A stretch of DNA of 64,000 nucleotides, from contig NZ_JAEDAL010000001.1 in the NCBI RefSeq assembly GCF_016093295.1, forward strand, positions 434,001 through 498,000, in the 5' to 3' direction. The stretch is from Inhella gelatinilytica. Lineage in GTDB: Bacteria > Pseudomonadota > Gammaproteobacteria > Burkholderiales > Burkholderiaceae_C. Numbering within the stretch: position 1 is the stretch's first letter; each line of letters begins with the position of its first letter. Under the pieces are notes generated by a model, which worked only from the letters and a program-made list of their open reading frames with translations, was not told where the DNA came from and did not search any database. The position numbers were made by a program, and so were the translations under genes. This document shows, piece after piece, positions 35,625 to 44,151 of this stretch.

Positions 35625-36008
35625 TTATTGCGCCGGCCGGGTGCCCAGCACACAGCGCTGGGTCACCGCTTCGCACCGCGCCCCCGGGTCCGGCAGCGCC
35701 ACGCACGTGCTGACCCGGCCGCTGGCTTGGTTTTCAGCGCGGCGCGTCTCCCGGTATTGCTGGGCCAGCCTCAACACCTCGGCCTCGTTGTGGACCTTGA
35801 GGGAGTACACACCGTAGGACTCCGGTCCCCCGCAGGCACGATGCCCCATGGCAACGCTGCGGCATTGCGCATCCGCGTCACAGCGCGGGTCGGCCACGGC
35901 ACGGTCCAGTTGGGCGCGCAGCGCAGCAGAGCCGGTCTGCGCGACGGCGCATGCCGTCAGCAACCCAGCCATCAGTCCGCGCACCAGGGTCATGCGAGGG
36001 GCGCTCAT
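35625..36008 (-). CDS. Small exported Cys-rich protein of unknown function
   Basis: A 127-residue protein with a signal peptide (LVRGLMAGLLTACAVAQTGSA). The mature part has conserved-looking Cys spacing: DPRCDADAQCRSVAMGHRAC, GGPESYGVYS and later STCVALPDPGARCEAV and QRC, six Cys that could form three disulfides in the periplasm. The GGPESY segment resembles a family of small hypothetical proteins in proteobacteria that I cannot name. The ATG at 36008 overlaps the TraB-family stop by one base, so it is coupled to that gene. It is the last gene in the long minus-strand run. Confidence 0.65.
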   Translation of the reverse strand: MSAPRMTLVRGLMAGLLTACAVAQTGSAALRAQLDRAVADPRCDADAQCRSVAMGHRACGGPESYGVYSLKVHNEAEVLRLAQQYRETRRAENQASGRVSTCVALPDPGARCEAVTQRCVLGTRPAQ

Positions 36009-36946
36009 CAGTACACCCGCTCCACCGAGAAGCCCTGCTGCTCCAGCAACTTGGGCAATGCTTTGGGGCCGGTCATGTGAAGAAAGCCAACGGCAAACAA
36101 CCACGACTTGCCTTGCCCATGCGCCTCGGCCATGCGCTGCGCCAAGTGTGGGTTGCGCCCGTCATTGAGCTCCGTGTGGAACGCCTTTTCTTCAGCCGTC
36201 GGCTGGCACTGGCACAGCGCCTCCATGTTTTCCAAGGTCGCCAGATCCCCCCGCTCCCAGGCTTGGCCAAGCCGAGCCAAGGTTTTGTTGGCCTCCCCTT
36301 TTTCGAGGCTCTCCAGCGACATGTGCAGCAAGCGTCGCGACTTGTCCGCATCCTTGGGCAGCAGCAACCCCAGTTGCAGGGCAATGGATTCGAGCGACAT
36401 CACCGGCCGGCCCAAAGCCCGCGCGGCGCCGATCAGCATCAGTTCTTGCCCATAGGCGGGATCCAACCCCACCCAGCGCCCGGAAAGCGCCACGTACTGA
36501 AAGGCCTGCATCACCGGGTGGAAAGCCGCAAAAGCCCCTCGCGGAACACACGCGGCGTCCGCCTGACGATCCAGCCGCGCTTGCTCTTCGCTACTGAGCT
36601 TCAACGGCGTCGCCTCGGCGTTGGCGCGCCGCACCTCGGCTTGCGCCGTCGGGTCCGTCACATCCACTTCGACCGCCACGCCATCGCTCTCCCGAAGCGC
36701 TTGCACCAGTTTGGGCCCCGGGAAGACCCATGCCAACTGTCCGACATGGGCCGTGCCATACAGGTACGCCGTTCGGCCGTCCTTGCGCAGGCGCCACAAC
36801 GCCCCCCGGTCCTTGGCCTGGGCTTGACCTTGCTGAACCTGCTCAGCGGTCGGCGGCGCCGCCACGGGCGGACAGTTGTCGGCCGCCCGGCCGCTGAGCG
36901 TCCAGCCCAGCAGCACCACCGGCAAGATCCACTGCATGCGTTTCAT
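36008..36946 (-). CDS. TraB/GumN family protein
   Basis: A 312-residue exported protein (signal peptide to GRAADN). The TraB/GumN signature is present: LYGTAHVG near residue 63, then SDGVAVEVDV, the central PVMSLESIALQLGLL and FHTELNDGRN, ending with LFAVGFLHMTGPKAL, where the family's GxxH motif normally lies. This superfamily is structurally related to Tiki-type metalloproteases; bacterial function is unclear. The ATG at 36946 has GAGGA seven bases upstream. It follows glcE by 24 bp and overlaps the Cys-rich gene. Confidence 0.85.
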   Translation of the reverse strand: MKRMQWILPVVLLGWTLSGRAADNCPPVAAPPTAEQVQQGQAQAKDRGALWRLRKDGRTAYLYGTAHVGQLAWVFPGPKLVQALRESDGVAVEVDVTDPTAQAEVRRANAEATPLKLSSEEQARLDRQADAACVPRGAFAAFHPVMQAFQYVALSGRWVGLDPAYGQELMLIGAARALGRPVMSLESIALQLGLLLPKDADKSRRLLHMSLESLEKGEANKTLARLGQAWERGDLATLENMEALCQCQPTAEEKAFHTELNDGRNPHLAQRMAEAHGQGKSWLFAVGFLHMTGPKALPKLLEQQGFSVERVY

Positions 36947-36970
36947 CTCAAGTCCTCTCATGGGGTTTGC

Positions 36971-38077
36971 TTAGTCTGAACCCAGCCGACCTGGGTTGAA
37001 CAGACCCTCGGGGTCCAGCTGCACTTTCACTCGCTGCGCGACCGCCCGCAGCGCCCCGCGTCGGGGGGTAAACACGGGCCCCTCTTTGTTCAGGGCGGCA
37101 TACAACGTGGCCTCGCCCCCCACGCGGGTCGCCCACTCGCGGACGACAGCGGCCTTCAACGGCGTGACGAGCCAGCGCAGTGCACCGCCCCACTCGATCA
37201 GCTGCTCACCCGGCACGTCCATCACCGGGGCCGTGGCTGGCACGCTGAGGCGCCACACGCAGACGCCGCTGCCTGCCTGCAGCGCACGAACCGCGCCCGC
37301 AAAGAAGTCGTCGCTCTGGTGCCGCAGACCGTCCCAAAACGCAGCGGCCACTGATGCCTCCAAGACCTCCCCGCCCAACCGCTGAACGGCCCGCTGCAAC
37401 GCCGAGGCGGGGCCGCTCAGACGAAGCAACCATTGCCCACTCCACCACGCACTGGCACTCAAGGGAAAGCCTTGAACCGCCGCCTGCTGCATGGCATGCA
37501 ATGCATCGGCGGCATGGGGCACGTCAAACCGCACGGTCACCTGGGCGGGTGGCAAGGGGTTGAGTTTGAAGCTGGCCTCGGCGATCAGGCCCAGCGTCCC
37601 CATGGCGCCCACCATCAGGCGCGCCACGTCAAAACCCGCCACGTTCTTCATCACCGTGCCCCCCATGCGGAGCACACCGCCACGGCCATCGATCAGCGTC
37701 ACCCCGAGCAGTGCGTCCCGCACGCCCCCGGCATAGGCCCGACCGGGGCCTGCCAAGCCCGTCGCGATACACCCCCCGACGGTGCCCTCGCCGCCGAACC
37801 GGGGCGGTTCAAAACCCAGGCCCTGCCCCTGCTGCGCCAGCAGGGCTTCGAGTTCCGACAGGGGCGTGGCCGCCCCCACCGTCACCACACGTTCGGCCGG
37901 CGCATAGGCGCGAATCCCCAGCAGCTCGGGTTCGCGGCTCAATATCCAAGGGGTTCCTTGGGGCGTCTCGCCATAAAAACGTTTGCTGGCGTGACCCACC
38001 AACTCCAACTGCGCCCCTGCGGCAGCGGCCGCTTGAATGCGCTCGGACAGGGATTGATAGGGCGGCGATGAACTCAA
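36971..38077 (-). CDS. glcE: Glycolate oxidase FAD-binding subunit GlcE
   Basis: A 368-residue FAD-binding PCMH-type protein. The GTVGGCIATGLAGPGRAYAG segment, GGTVMKNVAGFDVARLMVGA and GLIAEASFKLNPLP are typical of GlcE, which forms the glycolate (or lactate) dehydrogenase with GlcD and GlcF. The start is a TTG at 38077 overlapping the glcD stop as TTGA; the frame upstream lies inside glcD and is unrelated. No glcF follows: the next gene is TraB/GumN. Confidence 0.9.
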   Translation of the reverse strand: MSSSPPYQSLSERIQAAAAAGAQLELVGHASKRFYGETPQGTPWILSREPELLGIRAYAPAERVVTVGAATPLSELEALLAQQGQGLGFEPPRFGGEGTVGGCIATGLAGPGRAYAGGVRDALLGVTLIDGRGGVLRMGGTVMKNVAGFDVARLMVGAMGTLGLIAEASFKLNPLPPAQVTVRFDVPHAADALHAMQQAAVQGFPLSASAWWSGQWLLRLSGPASALQRAVQRLGGEVLEASVAAAFWDGLRHQSDDFFAGAVRALQAGSGVCVWRLSVPATAPVMDVPGEQLIEWGGALRWLVTPLKAAVVREWATRVGGEATLYAALNKEGPVFTPRRGALRAVAQRVKVQLDPEGLFNPGRLGSD

Positions 38078-39549
38078 AATCGCTCCAACTCCGGGTGCGG
38101 CAATTGCCCGTTCCGCACCCACAGCGCGCCCCCTTCGGCGCAGCGCCGCAGTTGGGGGATCGCCTTGCCCGGGTTCAGCAAGCCCGCCGGGTCCCACGCC
38201 GCTTTGAGGGCATGAAAAGCGGCCAACTCGTCGGCACTGAACTGCGTGCACATGCTGTCCAGCTTTTCCAAGCCCACGCCGTGTTCACCGGTGATCGATC
38301 CCCCCAGCGCCACGGCATGGGCCAAGATGGCCGCCCCAAAGCCCTCGGCCCGGCGCAGTTGCTCCGGATCTTTCGCATCAAACAAGATCAGCGGATGCAA
38401 ATTGCCATCCCCCGCATGGAAGACGTTAAAGCAGCGCAAGCCCCACTCGGACTGCATGGCGGTAATGCGCTGCAGCATGGGCGCGAGTTGACTGCGCGGA
38501 ATCGACGCATCCATGCAGAGGTAATCCGGACTGATGCGGCCGCTGGCTGGAAAGGCGTTCTTGCGCCCGCTCCAAAAGCGCAGGCGCTCCGCTTCGGTGC
38601 GGCTTTCGTCAATGCGGGTGGCGCCGCTGGCCTGCAGCGTGGCCCGCATCAGCGCGATCTCCGCCTCAACGGTCTGGGCATCACCATCGGACTCGCACAG
38701 CAGCAAGGCCGCCGCGGACAAGTCATAGCCCGCGTGGACATAGTCCTCGACGGCCGCCGTCATGGGGCCATCCATCAACTCCAAGCCGGCGGGCGTAATG
38801 GCCCCTGCCATCAACGCCGCCACGGCCTGCCCCGCTTGCGACACGTCGGCAAAGCTGGCCAGCAAACACCGCGCCACGGGCGGCTTGGGCGTCAAGCGAA
38901 CCAGCACTTCGGTCACGACGCACAGCAGACCCTCGCTCCCCACGGCCAGCGCCAGCCAGTCCGGGCCCGCAGATTCCAAGGCGCCGCTCATGGACCCCAA
39001 CTCCAAGGGCTCCCCTTCGACCGTAAAGCCCCGCACGCCCAAGACGTTGTGCAGGGTGAGTCCGTATTTCAGGCAGTGCACCCCCCCGGCGTTTTCCGCC
39101 ACATTGCCGCCGATCGTGCAGGCGATTTGGCTGCTCGGGTCGGGGGCGTAATACAACCCATGGGCCGCCGCCGCCTGACTGATGGCCAGATTGCGCACGC
39201 CACATTGCACCCGTGCCGTGCGCGCGAGGGGGTCGATTTCCAGAATTTGATTCAGCCGCGCCAGGCTCAGCGTCAACCCGTCGGGGTGGGGGGTCGCCCC
39301 GCCAGACAAACCCGTGCCCGCGCCACGCGCCACGATCGGAACGCCCTGCTCATGGCAGGCCCGCAGCACCGCGGCGACCTGCTCCGCATCCCGGGGAATG
39401 GCGACCGCCAGCGGGCGCTGTCGCACCGCGGTAAACCCATCCGCTTCGTAGGGGCCAAAGCCCCCCTCGCGGGCCACCCACCCCTCCGCCCCCAAAACCG
39501 GGCCCAGGCGCTGCCACAGCGCCTGCCGGCGCGCCTCCCGTTCGGTCAT
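38074..39549 (-). CDS. glcD: Glycolate oxidase subunit GlcD (FAD-linked oxidase)
   Basis: A 491-residue flavoprotein. The FAD-binding core shows RGAGTGLSGGATP (about residues 69-81), PSSQIACTIGGNVAENAGGVHC and KYGLTLHNVLGV; the C-terminal domain has NVFHAGDGNLHPLILF and GSITGEHGVGLEKL, which hold catalytic His residues. It oxidises glycolate to glyoxylate with GlcE and GlcF. Start: the ATG at 39549, 13 bp after the phaM stop. The ORF extends upstream through phaM, but that part has no similarity. Confidence 0.93.
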   Translation of the reverse strand: MTEREARRQALWQRLGPVLGAEGWVAREGGFGPYEADGFTAVRQRPLAVAIPRDAEQVAAVLRACHEQGVPIVARGAGTGLSGGATPHPDGLTLSLARLNQILEIDPLARTARVQCGVRNLAISQAAAAHGLYYAPDPSSQIACTIGGNVAENAGGVHCLKYGLTLHNVLGVRGFTVEGEPLELGSMSGALESAGPDWLALAVGSEGLLCVVTEVLVRLTPKPPVARCLLASFADVSQAGQAVAALMAGAITPAGLELMDGPMTAAVEDYVHAGYDLSAAALLLCESDGDAQTVEAEIALMRATLQASGATRIDESRTEAERLRFWSGRKNAFPASGRISPDYLCMDASIPRSQLAPMLQRITAMQSEWGLRCFNVFHAGDGNLHPLILFDAKDPEQLRRAEGFGAAILAHAVALGGSITGEHGVGLEKLDSMCTQFSADELAAFHALKAAWDPAGLLNPGKAIPQLRRCAEGGALWVRNGQLPHPELERF

Positions 39550-39562
39550 CCCCTGCGTCCGT

Positions 39563-40351
39563 TCACGCCTTGCGCACCCGCTTGGGGGCTGGGCGAGCCG
39601 GCGTCTTCGTTGCCGGTTTTGTGGGGGGTTTGGCAGCGGCCTTTCGCTTGACGGGCGCGCGGTCGTCGGGCCCGGCCGACGCGCTTCCCGCCGACTCGGC
39701 CGCCGCACGTTGCGCGCTCAAGCTCTTGGCCATGCTGCCGGTCACGCCGCCCATCACGGCCTGCGGCACCGAGGCCGCCTTGCGCAAGGTGTCGCCCGCC
39801 GCGTCGATGCTGTGCTTGACCAGGCTGGTGGCCAAGCCCTTGGCGGCCTCGGTCGCACTGTCCTTCATGGCTTGGGCCGCCACCTGACTGAACTGCTGGG
39901 ACAAGGCCGACCACCACTGCATCGGGTCCACCGCGGGCTTCTCTGGCGTCGCCGCCGCAGCCGCCGGCTTGGCGGCGCGGCGCGGCTTGGCTGGTTTGAG
40001 CCCCGGCGGCACGCCCGGAAGCCCCGGCATGCCGGGCAGCCCGTCCACCATGGGCGTGGGCACCTTCAGAACTTCTTTCAACTCCTGCAGCGGCACATTC
40101 ATGGTTTTGAGCGTGGACAGCGTCATGCGCTGCACTTCCAGCGCCTGAATGGTGGCGGCCAGCATGCGGGCGTTTTGCTCCAGCCAAAACTGCACCGTGC
40201 GCAACTCTTCAATCCGCTTGCCCAGCTCTTCCGGGTTCAGTGTGGGGGCTACCCATTGACCGATCCCCGGCAGCGCCGTGCCGGCGTTTTTGACCAGCCC
40301 CTGGAGAAATTCAAAACCCGGGACGAACTTGCTGAAATTGGCATCCGACAT
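39563..40351 (-). CDS. phaM: PhaM-type polyhydroxyalkanoate granule regulatory protein
   Basis: A 262-residue cytoplasmic protein. The N-terminus (FSKFVPGFEFLQGLVKNAG) and the LNPEELGKRIEELRTVQFWL segment are diagnostic of PhaM, which activates PHA synthase and ties PHB granules to the nucleoid. A Pro-rich hinge (GLPGMPGLPGVPPGL) follows, and the C-terminal 50 residues are Lys/Ala/Pro-rich (KRKAAAKPPTKPATKT), a histone H1-like DNA-binding tail. The presence implies PHA storage, though no phaC is in the window. It is followed closely by glcD. Confidence 0.9.
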   Translation of the reverse strand: MSDANFSKFVPGFEFLQGLVKNAGTALPGIGQWVAPTLNPEELGKRIEELRTVQFWLEQNARMLAATIQALEVQRMTLSTLKTMNVPLQELKEVLKVPTPMVDGLPGMPGLPGVPPGLKPAKPRRAAKPAAAAATPEKPAVDPMQWWSALSQQFSQVAAQAMKDSATEAAKGLATSLVKHSIDAAGDTLRKAASVPQAVMGGVTGSMAKSLSAQRAAAESAGSASAGPDDRAPVKRKAAAKPPTKPATKTPARPAPKRVRKA

Positions 40352-40404
40352 GGCCGCACACTCCAGAGTCGAGAAAGAAATATCCTACGACGGGGCCACG
40401 GCCC

Positions 40405-41262
40405 TTACTCGCCGCGTCCGCGCAGGCTGAGGACATCGAACCGCGACAGGGGCAGCCCGGGCGGCAGCGGGTAATCGTTCAGGGTGAAGACGCGCGCCTG
40501 GGCCAAGCCCTTGATCAAGCCCCCGTAATGGTGACGAAACAGCGTGGCATAGCTGCCGTCCTGCCAAGCCCGGTCCAGCCCGGTGTGCAGTGCCGACTGC
40601 AAATCGGCCCGCTGCGGCGCCACAAAGAAGCAGTCGTCCAGCGGATAAAAAAGCAGCAGGTCCGGCACCACCCCAATCGGATCGCCCAAACCACCAAAGT
40701 GCACCATCTCCGAGGGCACTTCGTTCAAGCCGCGACTCAAGTAGTCGCTGCGGCCGGCCCTCAGGTCTTCATAGAGCTGCTCGGTGCTGCGGGCCAGCTG
40801 CAGCGTGAAGCCCAACCGCTGCAAGATGGGGGCGTCGGCCCATTCCGCGCCGTAGCCCAGACGCAAGGCCTTGAGCGCCTTGAGATCTTTGAGTTGGCGC
40901 AGCTTGTCCAGCCGGTCGGCACGCGCCACCAGTCGCCGCAAGCCCAGCAGCCCCCGGCGCAAGGGGAAGTCCACCCGCCGCAGTCCGTAGTCCTGGTAGA
41001 CCGCCTCGTGCGCGGGCAACGGGGCCATGTCGGCATGCCCATCGCGCAGCTCGCGCACCTGCCGCAGCCAGGTTTGACTGGGCAGCAAATGCAAGGCATC
41101 CCCCCAGCCGGCCTTGCGCAAACCCAGCTGGGCCAACTCGCCCTGGAAGAACGGCTGACCGGCCACAAAGTAAGGGGGGCCGGGAATGCGCACCGTCCCC
41201 CCGGCCGCGACCGCCAGCCCCGGGCTCAGGAGCCCCAGGCTCAACAGTGATCGACGATCCAT
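40405..41262 (-). CDS. Orphan periplasmic substrate-binding protein, tandem copy B
   Basis: A 285-residue exported protein with a signal peptide that has a twin-arginine-like start (DRRSLLSLGLLSPGLAVAAGG). The mature part follows the binding-protein pattern: a LRLGYGAEWADAPILQRLGF segment, DYLSRGLNEVPSE and FYPLDDCFFVAPQRADLQ. The last two are shared almost word for word with the neighbouring gene at 41283 (RFDFLSRGVNEVWAEV and FYPLDDYFYVNPQRTDV), so the two are tandem duplicates. A perfect AAGGAGG lies 7 nt before the ATG at 41262. It is the third gene of an OPT-SBP-SBP operon. No ABC permease is present; the ligand is unknown. Confidence 0.75.
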   Translation of the reverse strand: MDRRSLLSLGLLSPGLAVAAGGTVRIPGPPYFVAGQPFFQGELAQLGLRKAGWGDALHLLPSQTWLRQVRELRDGHADMAPLPAHEAVYQDYGLRRVDFPLRRGLLGLRRLVARADRLDKLRQLKDLKALKALRLGYGAEWADAPILQRLGFTLQLARSTEQLYEDLRAGRSDYLSRGLNEVPSEMVHFGGLGDPIGVVPDLLLFYPLDDCFFVAPQRADLQSALHTGLDRAWQDGSYATLFRHHYGGLIKGLAQARVFTLNDYPLPPGLPLSRFDVLSLRGRGE

Positions 41263-41282
41263 GCTCCGGCCTCCTTCCCGAT

Positions 41283-42176
41283 TCAAGGCGTTTGGAAGCG
41301 CCCTTGGCTGGGTTCCAGTTGCAACACATCAAAGTCTTCTAGCGGTGTCTGGGGCTCAACCCCATACCCATGCACGGCATAGACCTGGCGCCGTTTCAAA
41401 TCGGCACGCTCCAAGCCCCGCCCAAAGAAACTCATGAAAAGCCGGGTGAAGCGACCATCCCGCCGAATGCGGCGCAGCCCCGTCTCCAGCGCCGCCGCGA
41501 CATCGGTCCGCTGGGGGTTCACGTAGAAGTAATCGTCCAGGGGATAGAAGAGGGCGATGCGGGGCACCACCACGATGCCATGCGGCACCAGCAACGGGTG
41601 GTCCACCTCCGCCCACACCTCATTGACCCCACGACTCAAAAAATCAAAACGCCCCAGCGCCAACATTCGAAAGAGCCCGGTGTAGCTGGTGCTCGGCTCC
41701 ACCCGGAAGCCCACTTGACGCATGCGCTCCAAATCAGCCCAATCGGCGCCATACCCCAGGCGGTAGCGCTGCAACTCCCGCAGCGAACGCACACGCGACA
41801 GCGTCTCCGCCAGCTCTCGGCGCGCCAGCAACAGGCGAACGCCCAACAAGCCCCGGCGCACGGGCTGTCGCACCACCGCCAGGCCGCTGGCGTCCTGCCC
41901 CGCTGTGGCGAGCACGGCCACGTCCAATGCGCCGCCGCGCAGCTCGTCGGCAATGCGGGGTTGGGTCAAGCCGGCCACGGGCTCCATAGGAAGCGGCAGG
42001 CCCCCGGCCTCCAACGCCAACCGCGCCAGCGCCATCGGGTATTCGTGGCGGTGGTCGTTTTCGTCCCGCGGCCCCGCCATGCGCAGCGCCTCGGCCGCCC
42101 CGGCCGGCCGCCAGCCCCCCGCCGCCGCCCCAGCCAGCAGGGCGCGACGCGGGATGGCGAAGGCCAAGCCGCTCAT
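41283..42176 (-). CDS. Orphan periplasmic substrate-binding protein, tandem copy A
   Basis: A 297-residue exported protein, paralogous to the next gene (copy B). The N-terminus has a twin-arginine-like segment (IPRRALLAGAAAGG) followed by a short mature start. Shared family features are the YRLGYGADWADLERMRQVGF, DFLSRGVNEVWAEV and LFYPLDDYFYVNPQ segments. The ATG at 42176 lies 2 nt after the stop of the OPT-family transporter, so the two are translationally coupled. The 20-bp gap before copy B holds its Shine-Dalgarno. The frame extends upstream into the OPT gene without similarity. Confidence 0.75.
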   Translation of the reverse strand: MSGLAFAIPRRALLAGAAAGGWRPAGAAEALRMAGPRDENDHRHEYPMALARLALEAGGLPLPMEPVAGLTQPRIADELRGGALDVAVLATAGQDASGLAVVRQPVRRGLLGVRLLLARRELAETLSRVRSLRELQRYRLGYGADWADLERMRQVGFRVEPSTSYTGLFRMLALGRFDFLSRGVNEVWAEVDHPLLVPHGIVVVPRIALFYPLDDYFYVNPQRTDVAAALETGLRRIRRDGRFTRLFMSFFGRGLERADLKRRQVYAVHGYGVEPQTPLEDFDVLQLEPSQGRFQTP

Positions 42177-42178
42177 GC

Positions 42179-43987
42179 TCAGACGAGGGCCAACAGGCCC
42201 ACCACACCGAGGCCCAGGGCGGCCAGCGCATCGCCCGCAATCAGGCCGCCCCCCACCAGTGACGTCGTACTCATATCGCTGGGTAGGTCGTTGTCCTCGC
42301 GCGGCCGCCGCGCCAGGGTATTGAACAGGCTGGAGGCCACGCCCCCCGCCCCAAACCACAGCGAGGTCGGCAGGTTCACAAAGCCACCAAAGCTGAAGGC
42401 ATAGGGGCTGGGCAGAAAGAAGGCGTCCAGGCAGAAATCCGTGGCGAAGCCCGTGCGCCCCGAGGCCACAAAGGCCTGGTAGCGCGCGCTGCGCTTGATC
42501 AGCTTGCGGGCCCCTTCGACGACGACCCCAAACAGCACGCCCATCACGATGGCAGCCGTCTGGGCCGGGTTGGGCTCCGAGAGACCGCGCAGCACGCCCA
42601 CAAACTTGTAGGTCATGGCCGAGGCCCACTGCGCGGGCTGCTGGTCGGCTGTCATCACCGTCTGGTCCAGGCGCAGCACGGGGTAGGCGGCCATGAAGAG
42701 CTCGGCGATGCCCACGGCCATCAGCGCGCCCACCAAGATGCCGCCCACCTGGAAGCGGAACTGCAGCGCGCGGTTGGAGCCCAAGCGCCAGCCGGTGCTG
42801 CGGTCCTGCTGCATGTCGCAGCCGATGCTGGTGGCGATGAGCAGCACGGTCGCCGCCATCAGGCCGACCATGGGGTCGGTCAGGCCGGCCAGGCCGAAGA
42901 GGATCACGCTGAGCACAAAGGCCGAGCTGATGGGGTTGCTGTCGGTCAGCCCGACCGAGATGCCATTGCCCATCACAAAGATGGCCACCAGCACCAAGGC
43001 CAGCGCCATCATCCAGAACGGGATGCCGAAAAACTGCATGCCCGACACCACCACGGCCAGCGCCGAGACCCCCACAAAGGCCAGCAGGCGCGGCAGGTTG
43101 TAGCGCGGCCCGGTGCTTTCCTCGGCGCTGCCCCCAGCGTCCGCCTGCGAAGGGCCATCCAGCCCGCGCCAGCGACGCTGAGCCTGCCAGACGATGAGGG
43201 CGATGTCGATCACCGTGGCGCCCAGGATCATGCCCAGGGCGATCAGGAAGGCAATCTTGCGAAACGGGTCCCCCTCCTTCAGCCAGCCCATGCTGACAAA
43301 GGTCGGCGTCAGCGCCCAGAAAAGCAAGCCCGAGGTGATGGCGGGAATGGTGATGCGGGCCCCCACGATCAGCCCCGCGCCGAAGGTCGACAGGCTCAGT
43401 TCAATCGCCCCCAAGGCTGCCACCTTGGCCGAGGCCAGGCCGCCCAGCACCCCCGTGCCGATGCCGCCGAAGAGGCGCGCCACCGAGCGCTTGAGCAGGG
43501 CCGGGTCGGTCAATGCGCGCAGGATGTTGGCCACGGCCAAGCCCGAGGGGTAGGTGAGCTTCATGCGCTCCACCAGGGTCGGCGTGTACAGCATGCCCAC
43601 GCCCGCGCCCAGCATGCCGATGGCCAGCATGTAGATCACCAGCTGCCAGGTCGGCACCGGCGGCAGCCCCATCCAGACGCGCGCCTGCAGCAAACAGCTC
43701 ATGGCCATCATGCCGGCCACGCTGGCAGCCATGGTCTGCATGTAGTTGGCCCCGTGGCGGCCCGCCGGGCCATAGCCCAGGGTCACGATGGAGCCAAGGA
43801 TGCCCGCCATCACCTGGGCATTGACATAAAAGCCCAGCGAAAAGTTCATGTACGAGGCGGCGATGCCGCCGAGCGGCCCCAGCACCAACATGCCCACCGC
43901 GACCAACAGGCCGTAATACCCCGGCGAGCCGATGGCCGGCAGCCAGCCCCAACGACGCTCATCCAACCCCGAAACAGCAGCAGACAT
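42179..43987 (-). CDS. OPT family oligopeptide/siderophore transporter
   Basis: A 602-residue inner-membrane protein with about 14-16 helices. The family pattern is visible in YYGLLVAVGMLVLGPLGGIA, YGPAGRHGANYMQTMAASVAG, the MLYTPTLVERMKLTYPSGLA segment and the VEGARKLIKRSARYQAFVAS loop near the C-terminus. OPT proteins are proton-coupled importers of oligopeptides, glutathione or metal chelates and are not known to need a binding protein. I start at the ATG at 43987; an in-frame start at 44092 is possible, and neither has a strong Shine-Dalgarno. Two binding-protein genes follow in the same operon, an unusual arrangement. Confidence 0.85.
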   Translation of the reverse strand: MSAAVSGLDERRWGWLPAIGSPGYYGLLVAVGMLVLGPLGGIAASYMNFSLGFYVNAQVMAGILGSIVTLGYGPAGRHGANYMQTMAASVAGMMAMSCLLQARVWMGLPPVPTWQLVIYMLAIGMLGAGVGMLYTPTLVERMKLTYPSGLAVANILRALTDPALLKRSVARLFGGIGTGVLGGLASAKVAALGAIELSLSTFGAGLIVGARITIPAITSGLLFWALTPTFVSMGWLKEGDPFRKIAFLIALGMILGATVIDIALIVWQAQRRWRGLDGPSQADAGGSAEESTGPRYNLPRLLAFVGVSALAVVVSGMQFFGIPFWMMALALVLVAIFVMGNGISVGLTDSNPISSAFVLSVILFGLAGLTDPMVGLMAATVLLIATSIGCDMQQDRSTGWRLGSNRALQFRFQVGGILVGALMAVGIAELFMAAYPVLRLDQTVMTADQQPAQWASAMTYKFVGVLRGLSEPNPAQTAAIVMGVLFGVVVEGARKLIKRSARYQAFVASGRTGFATDFCLDAFFLPSPYAFSFGGFVNLPTSLWFGAGGVASSLFNTLARRPREDNDLPSDMSTTSLVGGGLIAGDALAALGLGVVGLLALV

Positions 43988-44151
43988 GTTGTTCAGGCCG
44001 GTCACCGCCAGCCAAATCGATTGAACCGCGTAGTCTGGCGGCGCCCGACCCCCAGCGCCAGCCGGCTTACCCCCAAGTGGGGCCAATGCCACGGGTTAAC
44101 CCCAGCCGATAATGGCGGGTTCCGCCCAAAAACCTCCCTCCCGCGCCCGCC

